Assembly (NCBI GenBank): GCA_913058395.1
Contig: CAJXQI010000011.1
Span: forward strand, 98,826 to 162,825
Length of the DNA: 64,000 nt
Direction of reading: 5' to 3'
Origin: an uncultured Colwellia sp.
GTDB lineage: Bacteria; Pseudomonadota; Gammaproteobacteria; Enterobacterales; Alteromonadaceae
The notes below the pieces were generated by a model, which was not told the origin of the DNA, ran no database searches, and was given only the letters and a program-made list of their open reading frames with translations. Numbering within the stretch: the stretch's first letter is position 1; each line of letters opens with the position of its first letter. Both the position numbers and the translations under genes were made by a program. This document shows, piece by piece, positions 51,571-59,957 of this stretch.

Positions 51571-52149
51571 ATGACTCAATTGCAAAACGTTTTAGACGCC
51601 ATCGACGAGATTAATAAAAATGATATCAATACCACTGTTGTTGACGGTGTTAGTTATCCAAAAGAGTTATTGTACGGCCAGTATATGACCACCTGCCTTG
51701 AGAAATATTGGCCAAATGCTGATGAAAAATTACAAATTTCTGTTCGTGCTCAACATGTAAAACGTTGGCATTTAAAACGCGCTGATTTCGCTATTGGCAA
51801 ACAAGGTTACTTAACTTGGCGTAAAGAGTTAGGTATTTTTCATGCAGCAACAGCCAAAGCTTTAATGCTTGAGCATGGCTACAGTGAAGAAGCAGCCGAA
51901 ACAACAGCCGCTATTATTCGCAAAGAAAAGCTAAAATCAAACAACGATAGTCAAACTTTAGAAGATGTTGCTTGCTTAGTGTTTTTACAATATTACTTTG
52001 ATGAGTTTGCCGCAAAACATAAAGAAGATAAGATTATTCGTATTGTACAACTGACATGGCGTAAAATGTCAGCACAAGGCCAAGAAATAGCCTTATCATT
52101 AACTTTACCGCCTCATTTAGCTCAGTTAGTTGGCAAAGCATTGGCTTAG
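51571..52149 (+). CDS. DUF4202 domain-containing protein
   Basis: 192 residues from the ATG at 51571. The open frame reaches 51484, but residues before MTQLQNVLDAIDEINKND are unlike the family. Blocks such as YPKELLYGQYMTTCLEKYWPNADEKLQISVRAQHVKRWHLKRADFAIGKQGYLTWRKEL, HAATAKALMLEHGYSEEAAETTAAIIRKE and LEDVACLVFLQYYFDEFAAKH match the DUF4202 family. It has the look of an HD-type helical fold: His residues in AQHVKRWHL and FHAATA, and Asp in EDVA. The function is unknown. Confidence 0.82.
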   Translation: MTQLQNVLDAIDEINKNDINTTVVDGVSYPKELLYGQYMTTCLEKYWPNADEKLQISVRAQHVKRWHLKRADFAIGKQGYLTWRKELGIFHAATAKALMLEHGYSEEAAETTAAIIRKEKLKSNNDSQTLEDVACLVFLQYYFDEFAAKHKEDKIIRIVQLTWRKMSAQGQEIALSLTLPPHLAQLVGKALA

Positions 52150-52156
52150 CCCTAAC

Positions 52157-52642
52157 TTACTTCTCTTCGGCAGACGGCCTTTTCGCAGGTTTGTCTTGGT
52201 CGGATTTACCAAGGTCTGGTTTACCAAGATCGGATTGACCTTGGTCAGATTTGCTTTGTTCAGGCGCTTTACCCGTTATCATCTCTTTATTGCCATCAGA
52301 AAGTGGTAAGCGCCATAAAAATACAAACGGCCAAGCAACCAAACCAACCACTAACAACTTAAGTGCTAATGAAGGCAGAATGTAGCACGACCAAAGTGTT
52401 GCAATAACAATAGAGCTTAACGAGACTATTTTTGCTCGTTTAGGAATACTGCGAGACTGTTCCCAGTGATAAATCATTGGTCCAAATACTTTATTTGCTA
52501 ACAACATTTTGTGCATGCGTGGTGACGATTTTGCAAAACATGCGGCGGCAACTAATAAAAATGGCGTGGTTGGTAGCAAAGGTAAAAATGCTCCAATAAA
52601 AGCCAACGCAACAAAAAACAATCCAGCTATTTTTAATAACAT
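52157..52642 (-). CDS. ybaN: YbaN (DUF454) family inner-membrane protein with C-terminal pentapeptide-like repeats
   Basis: 161 residues. Residues 1-115 match YbaN/DUF454: LFFVALAFIGAFLPLLPTTPFLLVAAACFAKSSPRMHKMLLANKVFGPMIYHWEQSRSIPKRAKI, with two to four membrane helices. The C-terminal 45 residues are hydrophilic and contain repeats of S/P-D-[LQ]-[GD]-[KQ] (SDQGQ, SDLGK, PDLGK, SDQDK), encoded by about five imperfect 15-bp direct repeats. The core family function is unknown. The gene is convergent with DUF4202, with seven bases between them. Confidence 0.87.
   Translation of the reverse strand: MLLKIAGLFFVALAFIGAFLPLLPTTPFLLVAAACFAKSSPRMHKMLLANKVFGPMIYHWEQSRSIPKRAKIVSLSSIVIATLWSCYILPSLALKLLVVGLVAWPFVFLWRLPLSDGNKEMITGKAPEQSKSDQGQSDLGKPDLGKSDQDKPAKRPSAEEK
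52191..52264. repeat. Imperfect 15-bp coding tandem repeats in ybaN
   Basis: About five in-frame units, for example TTACCAAGATCGGAT and TGACCTTGGTCAGAT, encode the five-residue repeat of the YbaN tail. Because the unit is divisible by three, copy number can vary without frameshift. Confidence 0.8.
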
Positions 52643-52671
52643 TTTCTACAATATATTCCTAAATTAAGTGA

Positions 52672-53766
52672 TTACTCTGCAACTAAAAACGGTTGTTTAT
52701 TGCCAACAGGTAAGCCGCGGTATTGTTTGCCATGTTCGATTAACAGTACTTCTCCGTACTGACCATTTTTGATGCTGGAATCGATAGCGATCACTCGGCC
52801 GTTATAGCGGGTTTCCAATTTTACCTGTGAGGTATGGCCAACCACTAGATAGTTAATATCAAAGTGTTTTAATAACAAGTCGATTTCTTGTTCACTAGCC
52901 CCAAGTACATTAAAATAGCCTCGATACCAAATAGGTCCGTTTCGCTTATGTAAGTACTTTCCCCAACCACTGCGGGCTTTATCTAATTCAGCCTTAACTA
53001 AGTTAGCTTTAAACACTTGATTAATATCGGTTAACGTACGTTTCTCAGTTGCAAGTTCAGGATGAAAACCACCATGTGCAAATAACATATCATTAATTTT
53101 TACCAATACAGACTTGCTTCTCAACCATTGCCCTAGCAGCGTGTTTTTTCCATACAGCTGCTCAAAGGGTTGATTAAGCTCACTAGCCGTATATTGGTAT
53201 TTCTCATGGATATAACGTAAATCACCATTAAGCACCATCACTTCATGATTACCCAAAAGAAAGTGCACTTTACCGCCAGCTTGCTCTGCTTGTTTCTCTA
53301 GAGAAAATAACCACCAAAGAATTTCAGTAACTTTATCTCCTCGGTCGAAAACATCACCGGTGATCACTAAGTGTCCTTTGCCATAAGACCAATTCTTTTC
53401 TTTATCAACAATGCCATTATTGATAAATATTTTACTCATAAGCTCAAGTTGGCCATGAAAGTCGCTGATCGCGGCAATATTTTCATCCGTAGTAAAAACA
53501 AGTTCTTCTGCTCGAAAACTTGTTCGATCAAGCGCTACATTTAACCCACATTCGTCAAAATTAATTGGTAAGACTTCTGCTGAGAAAAAGCGACTTTTAT
53601 GTTCATTTTTGCAAATCCAGTCAAAACGTAATTGACTATTTTCCCATGTAACATATGGCCCATCGCTATAGTCGAATTTGTTATCCTCAAACGCGCTAAC
53701 TTGCCCATTAAGCGAGAATAGAAAGAATACTGTGATCAAAGGCCAGCGAAATATGGAAAACAACAT
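52672..53766 (-). CDS. Exported Shewanella-like PPP-type phosphatase
   Basis: 364 residues from the ATG at 53766 (AGGAAG upstream). A longer frame would run into the adjacent ABC permease gene. A signal peptide (FRWPLITVFFLFSLNGQVSAF) is followed by the PPP metallophosphatase motifs: AAISDFHGQLE (GDxHG-like block), VITGDVFDRGDKVTE (GDxxDRG), FLLGNHEV (GNHE) and LVVGHTSQ, with HG in FAHGG. This is the arrangement of the Shewanella-like phosphatases (Shelphs), here predicted to be periplasmic. It acts on phosphotyrosine- or phosphoserine-like substrates in characterised relatives. The physiological substrate here is unknown. Confidence 0.88.
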   Translation of the reverse strand: MLFSIFRWPLITVFFLFSLNGQVSAFEDNKFDYSDGPYVTWENSQLRFDWICKNEHKSRFFSAEVLPINFDECGLNVALDRTSFRAEELVFTTDENIAAISDFHGQLELMSKIFINNGIVDKEKNWSYGKGHLVITGDVFDRGDKVTEILWWLFSLEKQAEQAGGKVHFLLGNHEVMVLNGDLRYIHEKYQYTASELNQPFEQLYGKNTLLGQWLRSKSVLVKINDMLFAHGGFHPELATEKRTLTDINQVFKANLVKAELDKARSGWGKYLHKRNGPIWYRGYFNVLGASEQEIDLLLKHFDINYLVVGHTSQVKLETRYNGRVIAIDSSIKNGQYGEVLLIEHGKQYRGLPVGNKQPFLVAE

Positions 53767-53803
53767 TGTTGAGTAACTTCCTTTTCTAAAAATGGTTAAA
53801 TTG

Positions 53804-54808
53804 TTAACGTTCAGTATTCCAGCTGAAAAAATAGGCACCTAATGCTAAGAAGAGCACACTCATCCCTATCAAAATGGACACGTGATAGCTAATATCAGCT
53901 AAGGTTGCCCCTTCGGTAATAATTTTACGAGCGCCAGCCACTAAATGCGTTAACGGTAAAAAATCAGCAAACACTTTCACCGCATTAGGTGCGCCTTCTA
54001 AGCTAAACCAAACGCCTGATAACAACATCATCGGCCATGAGCTTAAATTTAATAAGCCACCAATTAACTCTTCACTTTTACTACGACTTGCCACTAATAA
54101 ACCTAACGTTATCAAACTAAAGGCACCTAATATGGCAATGACGAGCAAATCAAAATAGCTACCTAACATGTAGAAATCAAAAAACACATTGCAGCCAATA
54201 TAAACGACTGATGACATGAAAATCACAATAAATAGCCGTGAAACTAACTGCGCTGAAACAAATTCTAACGCCGACAATGGTGTTGCCTTTAAACGTTTTA
54301 GTACCGCATTTTTTCGATAACGAACAATAACGTAACCAACACCAAACAAGCAGCTAAACATCATATTCATACCAAGAATACCTGGTAGCACCCAATCGAC
54401 GTAGCGTATTTTTTTACCTTGAGTTTCTATACGTTGAAAGTTTTTATGGTCACCTAAAAATATTTTCTCTACTAAATAACTATTTGGCGCGCCTTGATTT
54501 ACCCAGTATTGCTGAGTATTAAAATCAATTAGTAAATCAATACTATGCTGCTCAAGCTTTACTTTAGCCAAAGCGGTTTCTTGATAGTCAATAAAGCCAA
54601 CATGCTTAGTATCTAAAAAGCTTGATTGGCTTTGCGCCAAATTCATCACACCAACTTTATATACTGTTCGGCCGTCACCAGAAAATACAAATGACAGACC
54701 AACCAGCATTAAAATAGGAAAAAACAAATTCCAACCAAGGGATGAGCGATCACGAAAAAATTCAATATTTCGAGCCTTAACTACCGCAAAAAAACGTGAA
54801 AAATTCAT
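53804..54808 (-). CDS. ABC-2 type exporter permease
   Basis: 334 residues: one N-terminal helix (SSLGWNLFFPILMLVGLSFVF), a periplasmic domain of about 120 residues, then five or six helices (GILGMNMMFSCLFGVGYVIVRYRK, LISRLFIVIFM-like segments, LLNLSSWPMMLLSGVWFSLEGAPNAVKVFADFLPLTHLVAGAR). The latter block is typical of ABC-2 permeases of the YhhJ/DrrB group. It forms an exporter with the ATPase encoded four bases upstream. The cargo is unknown; the Fur box upstream of the ATPase gene hints at an iron-related role. Confidence 0.9.
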   Translation of the reverse strand: MNFSRFFAVVKARNIEFFRDRSSLGWNLFFPILMLVGLSFVFSGDGRTVYKVGVMNLAQSQSSFLDTKHVGFIDYQETALAKVKLEQHSIDLLIDFNTQQYWVNQGAPNSYLVEKIFLGDHKNFQRIETQGKKIRYVDWVLPGILGMNMMFSCLFGVGYVIVRYRKNAVLKRLKATPLSALEFVSAQLVSRLFIVIFMSSVVYIGCNVFFDFYMLGSYFDLLVIAILGAFSLITLGLLVASRSKSEELIGGLLNLSSWPMMLLSGVWFSLEGAPNAVKVFADFLPLTHLVAGARKIITEGATLADISYHVSILIGMSVLFLALGAYFFSWNTER

Positions 54809-54812
54809 CTTA

Positions 54813-55694
54813 TTAATCCCTTATGGTGTGACCGGTAAGCTTTAAAAATAAATCATCTAAATTCGGAGATTTTACGTGTAGCCCTGACAGTGAAACATTT
54901 TTGGCAAGCAATAATGCAATAGTTGCTTCAACATCCGTTGTGGTAATTTCAACTTGTTGGTCTTGTACTTGCCAGTTTAGTTGCTGACAAAGTTCAGCAG
55001 GCACCTGCTCAGCAGGTAAGTAAATAAACACTTCTTCAAAGTGCTTGTTCAGTAACTCTCGTGGCGTGCCACGCTCAATGACTTTGCCGTGGTCCATGAT
55101 CAAAACATCGTCACAAAGTTGTTGTGCTTCATCCATGTAATGTGTAGTTAACACAACCGTTTTATTGCGCGCTTTAATATTTTTAATAAGCTGCCAAAAA
55201 TTGCGTCTAGCTTGCGGGTCTAAACCCGTTGTGGGTTCATCAAGAAAAACGATTTCAGGGTCATTAATTAATGCTAGCGCCAATAAAAGTCGTTGGCGCT
55301 GCCCGCCAGACAGTAAGCGGTTATCGCGGTCTAAAAACTCACTTAAATCACACAACTCAATTAATTCTTCGTGCGCTACGGTGTGTTTATAAAAGGAAGT
55401 AAATAGATTTAAGGTTTCTTTAACCGTTAAAAAGTCTTGTAGCGCGGTATGTTGAAATTGAATACCTATTTGCTGCGACATCGACTCATCAACAGGTTTA
55501 TCGTAATAAAAAACTTGGCCTTTCGTCGCCTTAATAATGCCTTCCATTATTTCGATGGTCGTAGTTTTCCCAGCTCCATTTGGCCCAAGTAAGCCAAAGC
55601 AAACACCTTTTTTAATCGAAAAATTAATATGGTCAACCGCAACAACATCTTTATAGCTTTTGGTGAGATTTTCCACTCGAATAACTTCTTGCAT
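54813..55694 (-). CDS. ABC exporter ATP-binding protein
   Basis: 293 residues from the ATG at 55694, with AAGGTG seven bases upstream; the frame runs further up without a better site. Walker A GLLGPNGAGKTTTIE, signature LLSGGQRQRLLLAL, Walker B IVFLDEPTTGLDPQARR and LTTHYMDEAQQLCDDVLIMDHGKVIERG. The CcmA/DrrA type layout includes a C-terminal regulatory tail of about 80 residues. It drives the ABC-2 permease encoded next. It is divergent from two small genes, and the Fur-box palindrome at 55774-55790 lies 80 bases upstream. Confidence 0.92.
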   Translation of the reverse strand: MQEVIRVENLTKSYKDVVAVDHINFSIKKGVCFGLLGPNGAGKTTTIEIMEGIIKATKGQVFYYDKPVDESMSQQIGIQFQHTALQDFLTVKETLNLFTSFYKHTVAHEELIELCDLSEFLDRDNRLLSGGQRQRLLLALALINDPEIVFLDEPTTGLDPQARRNFWQLIKNIKARNKTVVLTTHYMDEAQQLCDDVLIMDHGKVIERGTPRELLNKHFEEVFIYLPAEQVPAELCQQLNWQVQDQQVEITTTDVEATIALLLAKNVSLSGLHVKSPNLDDLFLKLTGHTIRD

Positions 55695-55772
55695 AACACA
55701 CCTTAATAATTCGCTTTCTCGCATTTTAACGGCTAGGAAAAAATATTAATACAACAAAGACAATATTTTACA

Positions 55773-55791
55773 GATGATAATAATTATCATT
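55773..55791. promoter_or_regulatory. Fur box (iron-responsive operator)
   Basis: ATGATAATAATTATCAT (55774-55790) is a perfect 17-bp palindrome and closely matches the Fur consensus built from GATAAT units. It lies about 60 bases before the microprotein gene at 55852 and about 80 before the ABC ATPase gene on the other strand, so Fur could repress both directions under iron sufficiency. Confidence 0.82.
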
Positions 55792-55851
55792 TGCATTTAT
55801 TTGGTAATTCTACTATTGTTTAAAAAAACTTAGTGACGATAGGAGATAACC

Positions 55852-56031
55852 ATGGGCATTAGACAAGTAAGCGAGGGCTGCAACAACACAGCTCGTGTTG
55901 AAATATCAACAGTATTATTAGCCGAATTAATCAGCTCTGGCGCACTCGCTGGCAATGAATGCATATGTCTAGACAACAATGCAAGAAAGACGCTTTGGCA
56001 ATCATTGCTTAACTTAAGTATTGGAGAATAA
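55852..56031 (+). CDS. Microprotein, 59 residues, likely Fur-regulated
   Basis: The ATG at 55852 follows AGGAGA with six bases of spacing, a strong signal. The 59-residue product reads MGIRQVSEGCNNTARVEIST, then a Leu-rich helix (VLLAELISSGALAG), then NECICLDNNARKTLWQSLL. Three Cys residues (10, 38 and 40; the last two as CIC) could bind metal. It ends four bases before the next gene. No family is recognised. The Fur box upstream suggests iron-starvation expression; the role is unknown. Confidence 0.75.
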   Translation: MGIRQVSEGCNNTARVEISTVLLAELISSGALAGNECICLDNNARKTLWQSLLNLSIGE

Positions 56032-56035
56032 TACC

Positions 56036-56257
56036 ATGACCACTGAATTACCCGTTGCTGAAATTAGTTATTTAGAAGCTTGGCTCGAAAGCTTTATTAG
56101 CAGCTATAGTCAATCATCAAATAAACAATTACTCGCTAAAATATGCCTTGGCGTCAATGCGATTATGCAACATGATGATTTTGACCAACTTGCCGATCGC
56201 CACTGTAGCTACTACAAAATGAAGAATTATTGGCTGTGGCGCTATCAAATTGCCTAA
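56036..56257 (+). CDS. Small protein, 73 residues, second gene of the Fur-box operon
   Basis: The ATG at 56036 follows GGAG in the end of the previous gene. The product is soluble and mostly helical: SYLEAWLESFISSYSQSSNKQLLAKICLGVNAIMQHDDFDQLADRHCSYYKMKNYWLWRY. It has two Cys (49 region and near HCSYY) and an aromatic C-terminus. It is not recognised. Tight spacing with the 59-residue gene indicates a bicistronic unit under the same Fur box. Confidence 0.72.
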   Translation: MTTELPVAEISYLEAWLESFISSYSQSSNKQLLAKICLGVNAIMQHDDFDQLADRHCSYYKMKNYWLWRYQIA

Positions 56258-56281
56258 CGCTGATATTCGCTAAGTATCAGG

Positions 56282-58543
56282 TTATGTAATAACTGCTAGA
56301 TAATACTTATTGATGTAACTAAACAAATGCTGATTTAAGGCTTTCTTACCGGTGAAGTTATAGTTAGTGCAAACATCTTCAATACTTTGCTTTTGCAGTA
56401 TCCGAGCGATTAGCGGAAGAATTTCACTATCAAAATGTTCACAACAATGCAGCAGTAGCCAATGGTGCAAGCCAAGTACGCAGCTGCTAAATTGTCGCTG
56501 ACCACTTATAAAATCAGCCACCCCTTGGTCATGCATATCATCAAGCTCATTGATGCTAGTCTTATTCTTCAGAGGGGAATTGTGATGCAGCACTTGCCAA
56601 ACCATTTTCGCCGGTAACTGGTTAAACTCATCGGTTAGCCAGTAATCAAACTGCTGATAAAAACGCTGCGATATTTCTTGCTGCTTTTTAATTACCTTAA
56701 CCTTTAATGGTTTAATGACTAAACAAGAATGTTCACCACTGGCTTTATCTTTATTAAATCCTATACGTGCTAATTCAAAACCGCTTTCTTGCCAGAAGTT
56801 TAGTAAGTTAGCATTGCCAGCAAAACTCGAACCTATAAAATCAATGCCTTGTGCTTGCACTTGCTGTTCAATTTCACCAAGAAAGTACTTTCCAAGCCCT
56901 TGTCCTTGAAATTGTGGATGTATAGCAATACGCATCACCCGTTGATAACTGTATTCAAAACTGTCGTTAATACCGCAATGAGTTAATAGTGATTGCGGTA
57001 GAAACTGATCGCGCATTCGACGTTGGTTATCTTTTACCAGCTCAACCAAGTCACTGGCCATTTTCCCTTCCTGCATTAACATCGCGACGCCTAAAATATT
57101 GTCATGGTGCTTAACAATAAATAATGAAACGGTGGCACTGTTTAGCAAAAACTTTAAATCACTTGGTGAGGTTTGGTAATGCGCAGTTACTAAAACCGCA
57201 AACACTTGCTGTAATAACGCTTCGTTTTCTAATAACTGTAAAGCGCTAACTTTTTCAACAAGATAACCGAAATAACTGGTTAGTTGCTCTTGGGCTGTTA
57301 TCAGTTTACTTTCAGGGTACTTAGGCAAACTAGCATTGAGTAAACAGCTGGAAAAAACGAAAGCCTCAAGCGGATCATTTTTAGCCCAACGAATAGGCTC
57401 ATTAATGTGCATTTTACGCCACTGCGGCTTTAACTTATTAAGGATCATGCGAAACTTAATACTAAAGCCACGCCCTGCTCCTTCATAGCCATGCACTGTG
57501 CTAGCAAAAATCAAACGATGATAATTAACCAATAACTGTTGTAATAAATAAACCGGCAATGCCGCCGCTTCATCAACCATTACTAAACCGGCTTGTGGTT
57601 GCTCTTTTAAAAGTTGATCAATCGGTAGAAAGGTTACTTCACCATTAGCATGCTCGACACTATTGGTTTTCATTATTGCATTAGGCAAGTGCTGTTCAAT
57701 TTGTTGAAAAAAAACGTTCAGTGACTGCCGACTTGCTGCAGTAATGATGATATTGATGCGCTGTTTGGCATTGGTCAATAATTGACAAGCAGCTAACGCC
57801 ATTGCTGACGATTTCCCACGCCCACGATCAGCGGTTAAGACAAAAGGTCTGTCTCGATGGCCAGACATCACTTTTAACATACCATCAACAGCCGTTACTT
57901 GTTCTTGTGTTACACAAGCATATGGCAGTGCTGAAGCTTGCTCGGTTTGCTCAGCAATAAAGGGGGAATCTTGCTTAATTAATTCAGGAAATATTGCTGC
58001 TTGATAATCATTTTGTCGAATGATCTGACTATTGCTCGCCTTTAACCTTTGATAAAAGCGCTGTAAAAAGTAGTCTGCTACGGGTAATGCTAAGTCATCA
58101 ACATTGTTGTACTCGCTACTATTAATAGTGAGTATAAACGTGCCACCTGCCACCAATGTACCGGAAAGTGCAGCAAAGGCATCAACATCGAAACTATATT
58201 CACTAGTCTCAGTCTTATTATCAAAGTCGGCAAACGGAAAAATAACGATTTGTTGCTCTGTACCTAACTGCTGAGCATAGTTTTTACGATTAACGACTGT
58301 AATATTTTGCTGGTATTTGGGATATGAATAATCATGTTCACTAGTTGTTGGTTGGTAAACTAGCCCAAAAAAATCATTGCCATTAGCGCTATGTGAAGCT
58401 GCAGCTATTTGAACAAGTATTGACTCAACAGTTTGCTGTATCCAATTAAAATCACCTTCCAAAACGACAAGGTTACGCCAACGATTATACTGTGATAATT
58501 GTTGTAATTGGCAATACCAATGAGCAAATTTTTCTATCGACAT
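56282..58543 (-). CDS. tmcA: tRNA(Met) cytidine acetyltransferase TmcA
   Basis: 753 residues from the ATG at 58543. Domains in order: an N-terminal DUF1726 region, the RNA-helicase-like ATPase (Walker A LTADRGRGKSSAMALAA, Walker B GLVMVDEAAALPVYLLQQLL, FASTVHGYEGAGRGFSIKF), the GNAT acetyltransferase (RVMRIAIHPQFQGQGLGKYFLGEIE) and the C-terminal tRNA-binding domain. It uses acetyl-CoA and ATP/GTP to form N4-acetylcytidine at the wobble position of elongator tRNA-Met. It converges with the small Fur-box operon, 24 bases apart. A hairpin (58571-58599) lies in the presumed 5' leader. Confidence 0.95.
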   Translation of the reverse strand: MSIEKFAHWYCQLQQLSQYNRWRNLVVLEGDFNWIQQTVESILVQIAAASHSANGNDFFGLVYQPTTSEHDYSYPKYQQNITVVNRKNYAQQLGTEQQIVIFPFADFDNKTETSEYSFDVDAFAALSGTLVAGGTFILTINSSEYNNVDDLALPVADYFLQRFYQRLKASNSQIIRQNDYQAAIFPELIKQDSPFIAEQTEQASALPYACVTQEQVTAVDGMLKVMSGHRDRPFVLTADRGRGKSSAMALAACQLLTNAKQRINIIITAASRQSLNVFFQQIEQHLPNAIMKTNSVEHANGEVTFLPIDQLLKEQPQAGLVMVDEAAALPVYLLQQLLVNYHRLIFASTVHGYEGAGRGFSIKFRMILNKLKPQWRKMHINEPIRWAKNDPLEAFVFSSCLLNASLPKYPESKLITAQEQLTSYFGYLVEKVSALQLLENEALLQQVFAVLVTAHYQTSPSDLKFLLNSATVSLFIVKHHDNILGVAMLMQEGKMASDLVELVKDNQRRMRDQFLPQSLLTHCGINDSFEYSYQRVMRIAIHPQFQGQGLGKYFLGEIEQQVQAQGIDFIGSSFAGNANLLNFWQESGFELARIGFNKDKASGEHSCLVIKPLKVKVIKKQQEISQRFYQQFDYWLTDEFNQLPAKMVWQVLHHNSPLKNKTSINELDDMHDQGVADFISGQRQFSSCVLGLHHWLLLHCCEHFDSEILPLIARILQKQSIEDVCTNYNFTGKKALNQHLFSYINKYYLAVIT

Positions 58544-58863
58544 CAATCAAGTTAACCTTAAAAATTTGAAACTTATACCTAAGCCACTAAGGTATAAGTC
58601 TATCAGAGCGTAATGCTATTTCGCATAATTATTTGTTTTCATGAAAAGTCTAATAATTGCCTCGACTAAATATTCTGTAGCGAATTAAATTAAATTTGAA
58701 TTAAATATGAAAAATTATTATTTGAATATTTTCTGCTTGTTGCCTATGTTCAATTTAAGATGTTTTTTTGTTATTCAAAATAGATTAATAACAATTACAT
58801 TCATCATAGCAACGTTATTTATTGTAATTACAGCAAGCGCTGTAAAAACCCTAGGTACAATCA
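58544..58863. other. Divergent intergenic region upstream of tmcA and the 59-residue protein
   Basis: About 320 AT-rich bases. A perfect 10-bp inverted repeat, ACTTATACCT (58571-58580) and AGGTATAAGT (58590-58599), lies 28 bases upstream of the tmcA start. It has no clean T-tract, so it is more likely a leader hairpin or operator than a terminator. Nothing else is recognised. Confidence 0.6.
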
Positions 58864-59043
58864 ATGAACAACAACTTTACAGATAATATGACACCGCCCG
58901 TCGAACAGAAAGGTTATGACAAAGACTTGCCCAAAGGAGAACAGGCAGCACATAACACTGAAGTACGAAAACGTATTGATGATCTTTTAGAGCGAAAGCG
59001 TCTGAAAGAACTTTTAGATGACTCCGATGATTGGGATATTTAA
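58864..59043 (+). CDS. Small charged protein resembling the PA3496-type family
   Basis: 59 residues, too short for most gene callers. A polar start (MNNNFTDNMTPPVEQ) is followed by TEVRKRIDDLLERKRLKELLDDSDDWDI, a basic/acidic helix ending in a D-rich tail. This pattern (RR-I-x-LLE-x-K-x-LK-x-x-L-DD) is typical of a family of small gammaproteobacterial proteins annotated as PA3496-like putative envelope integrity proteins; I assign it only tentatively. It has no signal peptide. It stands alone between tmcA and pdxH. Confidence 0.65.
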   Translation: MNNNFTDNMTPPVEQKGYDKDLPKGEQAAHNTEVRKRIDDLLERKRLKELLDDSDDWDI

Positions 59044-59209
59044 GCATTTCATTAGCAGCGTAAAACGCTATTGAATTAACTTTTAAACTCATGACATTAA
59101 ACTGCACTGTAGAAGTCAATTTATCTGTATTATTTCAGTTGCAACGATTTGTTTTTAACACAAAACTGATATCATGAGCTTAACTAACCATTAGCCTAAC
59201 AACCCTTCT

Positions 59210-59863
59210 ATGACCTTATTTGAAAAACTGCGTTGCTTGTTTACCTTTGGGCAAGGTGTTGCCCTGCCTTTGCCAACCATTGATCAAAATACAGATCCTT
59301 TTTCACTATTCGAGCTTTGGTTCGACGATGCCAATAAATCCGGTATTTTGCTACCTGAAGCGGTATCGGTTAGTAGTGTAAGTAAGAGCGGTCAACCTAG
59401 CTCGCGCATGGTATTATTAAAAGAATTTGATACTGATGGTTTTGTGTTTTATACCAATTACGCTAGCCGAAAAAGTAATGAACTGAGCGCAAATGATAAA
59501 GTAGCGTTGTTATTTCATTGGAATGTTTTACAACGTCAAATTCGCATCGAAGGTTGTGTTGAAAGAGTCAGTGCTGAACAATCGGCAAAATACTTTCACA
59601 GTCGTGACCGAGGCAGTCAAATTGGCGCATGGGCATCGAAGCAAAGTAGTAAAATTCAAACAGAGAATGAATTAGCTGAAAGTGTTGATTACTACACGAA
59701 AAAATTCGCTGGTAAAGACGTACCGTTACCTGAGTTTTGGGGCGGATGGCGCGTAAAGCCAAACTACATTGAATTTTGGCAAGGAAGAGCGAGTCGATTG
59801 CATGACCGTGTTTGCTTTGAAAAATCAGCTGCTACTTGGGAAAACTTTAAGTTACAGCCGTAA
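59210..59863 (+). CDS. pdxH: Pyridoxamine 5'-phosphate oxidase
   Basis: 217 residues. FELWFDDANKSGILLPEAVSVSSVSKSGQPSSRMVLLKEFDTDGFVFYTNYASRKSNEL (FMN and substrate region), LLFHWNVLQRQIRIEGCVERVS, SRDRGSQIGAWASKQS, PEFWGGWRVKPNYIEFWQGRASRLHDR and the C-terminal LQP are all diagnostic of PdxH. It is the FMN enzyme that makes pyridoxal 5'-phosphate. It appears monocistronic. Confidence 0.96.
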   Translation: MTLFEKLRCLFTFGQGVALPLPTIDQNTDPFSLFELWFDDANKSGILLPEAVSVSSVSKSGQPSSRMVLLKEFDTDGFVFYTNYASRKSNELSANDKVALLFHWNVLQRQIRIEGCVERVSAEQSAKYFHSRDRGSQIGAWASKQSSKIQTENELAESVDYYTKKFAGKDVPLPEFWGGWRVKPNYIEFWQGRASRLHDRVCFEKSAATWENFKLQP

Positions 59864-59886
59864 ATTTGGCTAAATCTATGATTCAA

Positions 59887-59912
59887 AAAAGGGAAGCTAC
59901 TGCTTCCCTTTT
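59887..59912. terminator. Bidirectional terminator between pdxH and oadB
   Basis: AAAAGGGAAGC, loop TACT, GCTTCCCTTTT: an 11-bp perfect stem with T- and A-tracts, between convergent pdxH (ends 59863) and oadB (ends 59958). Confidence 0.92.
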
Positions 59913-59957
59913 CTATACTTATATCTTTCTAAACTCAGTTTGCTCTCGCTGGTATCA

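Noticed and set aside
52191..52264. 15-bp repeats considered as an intergenic repeat element
   Set aside because: They lie inside the ybaN frame and encode an in-frame five-residue repeat.
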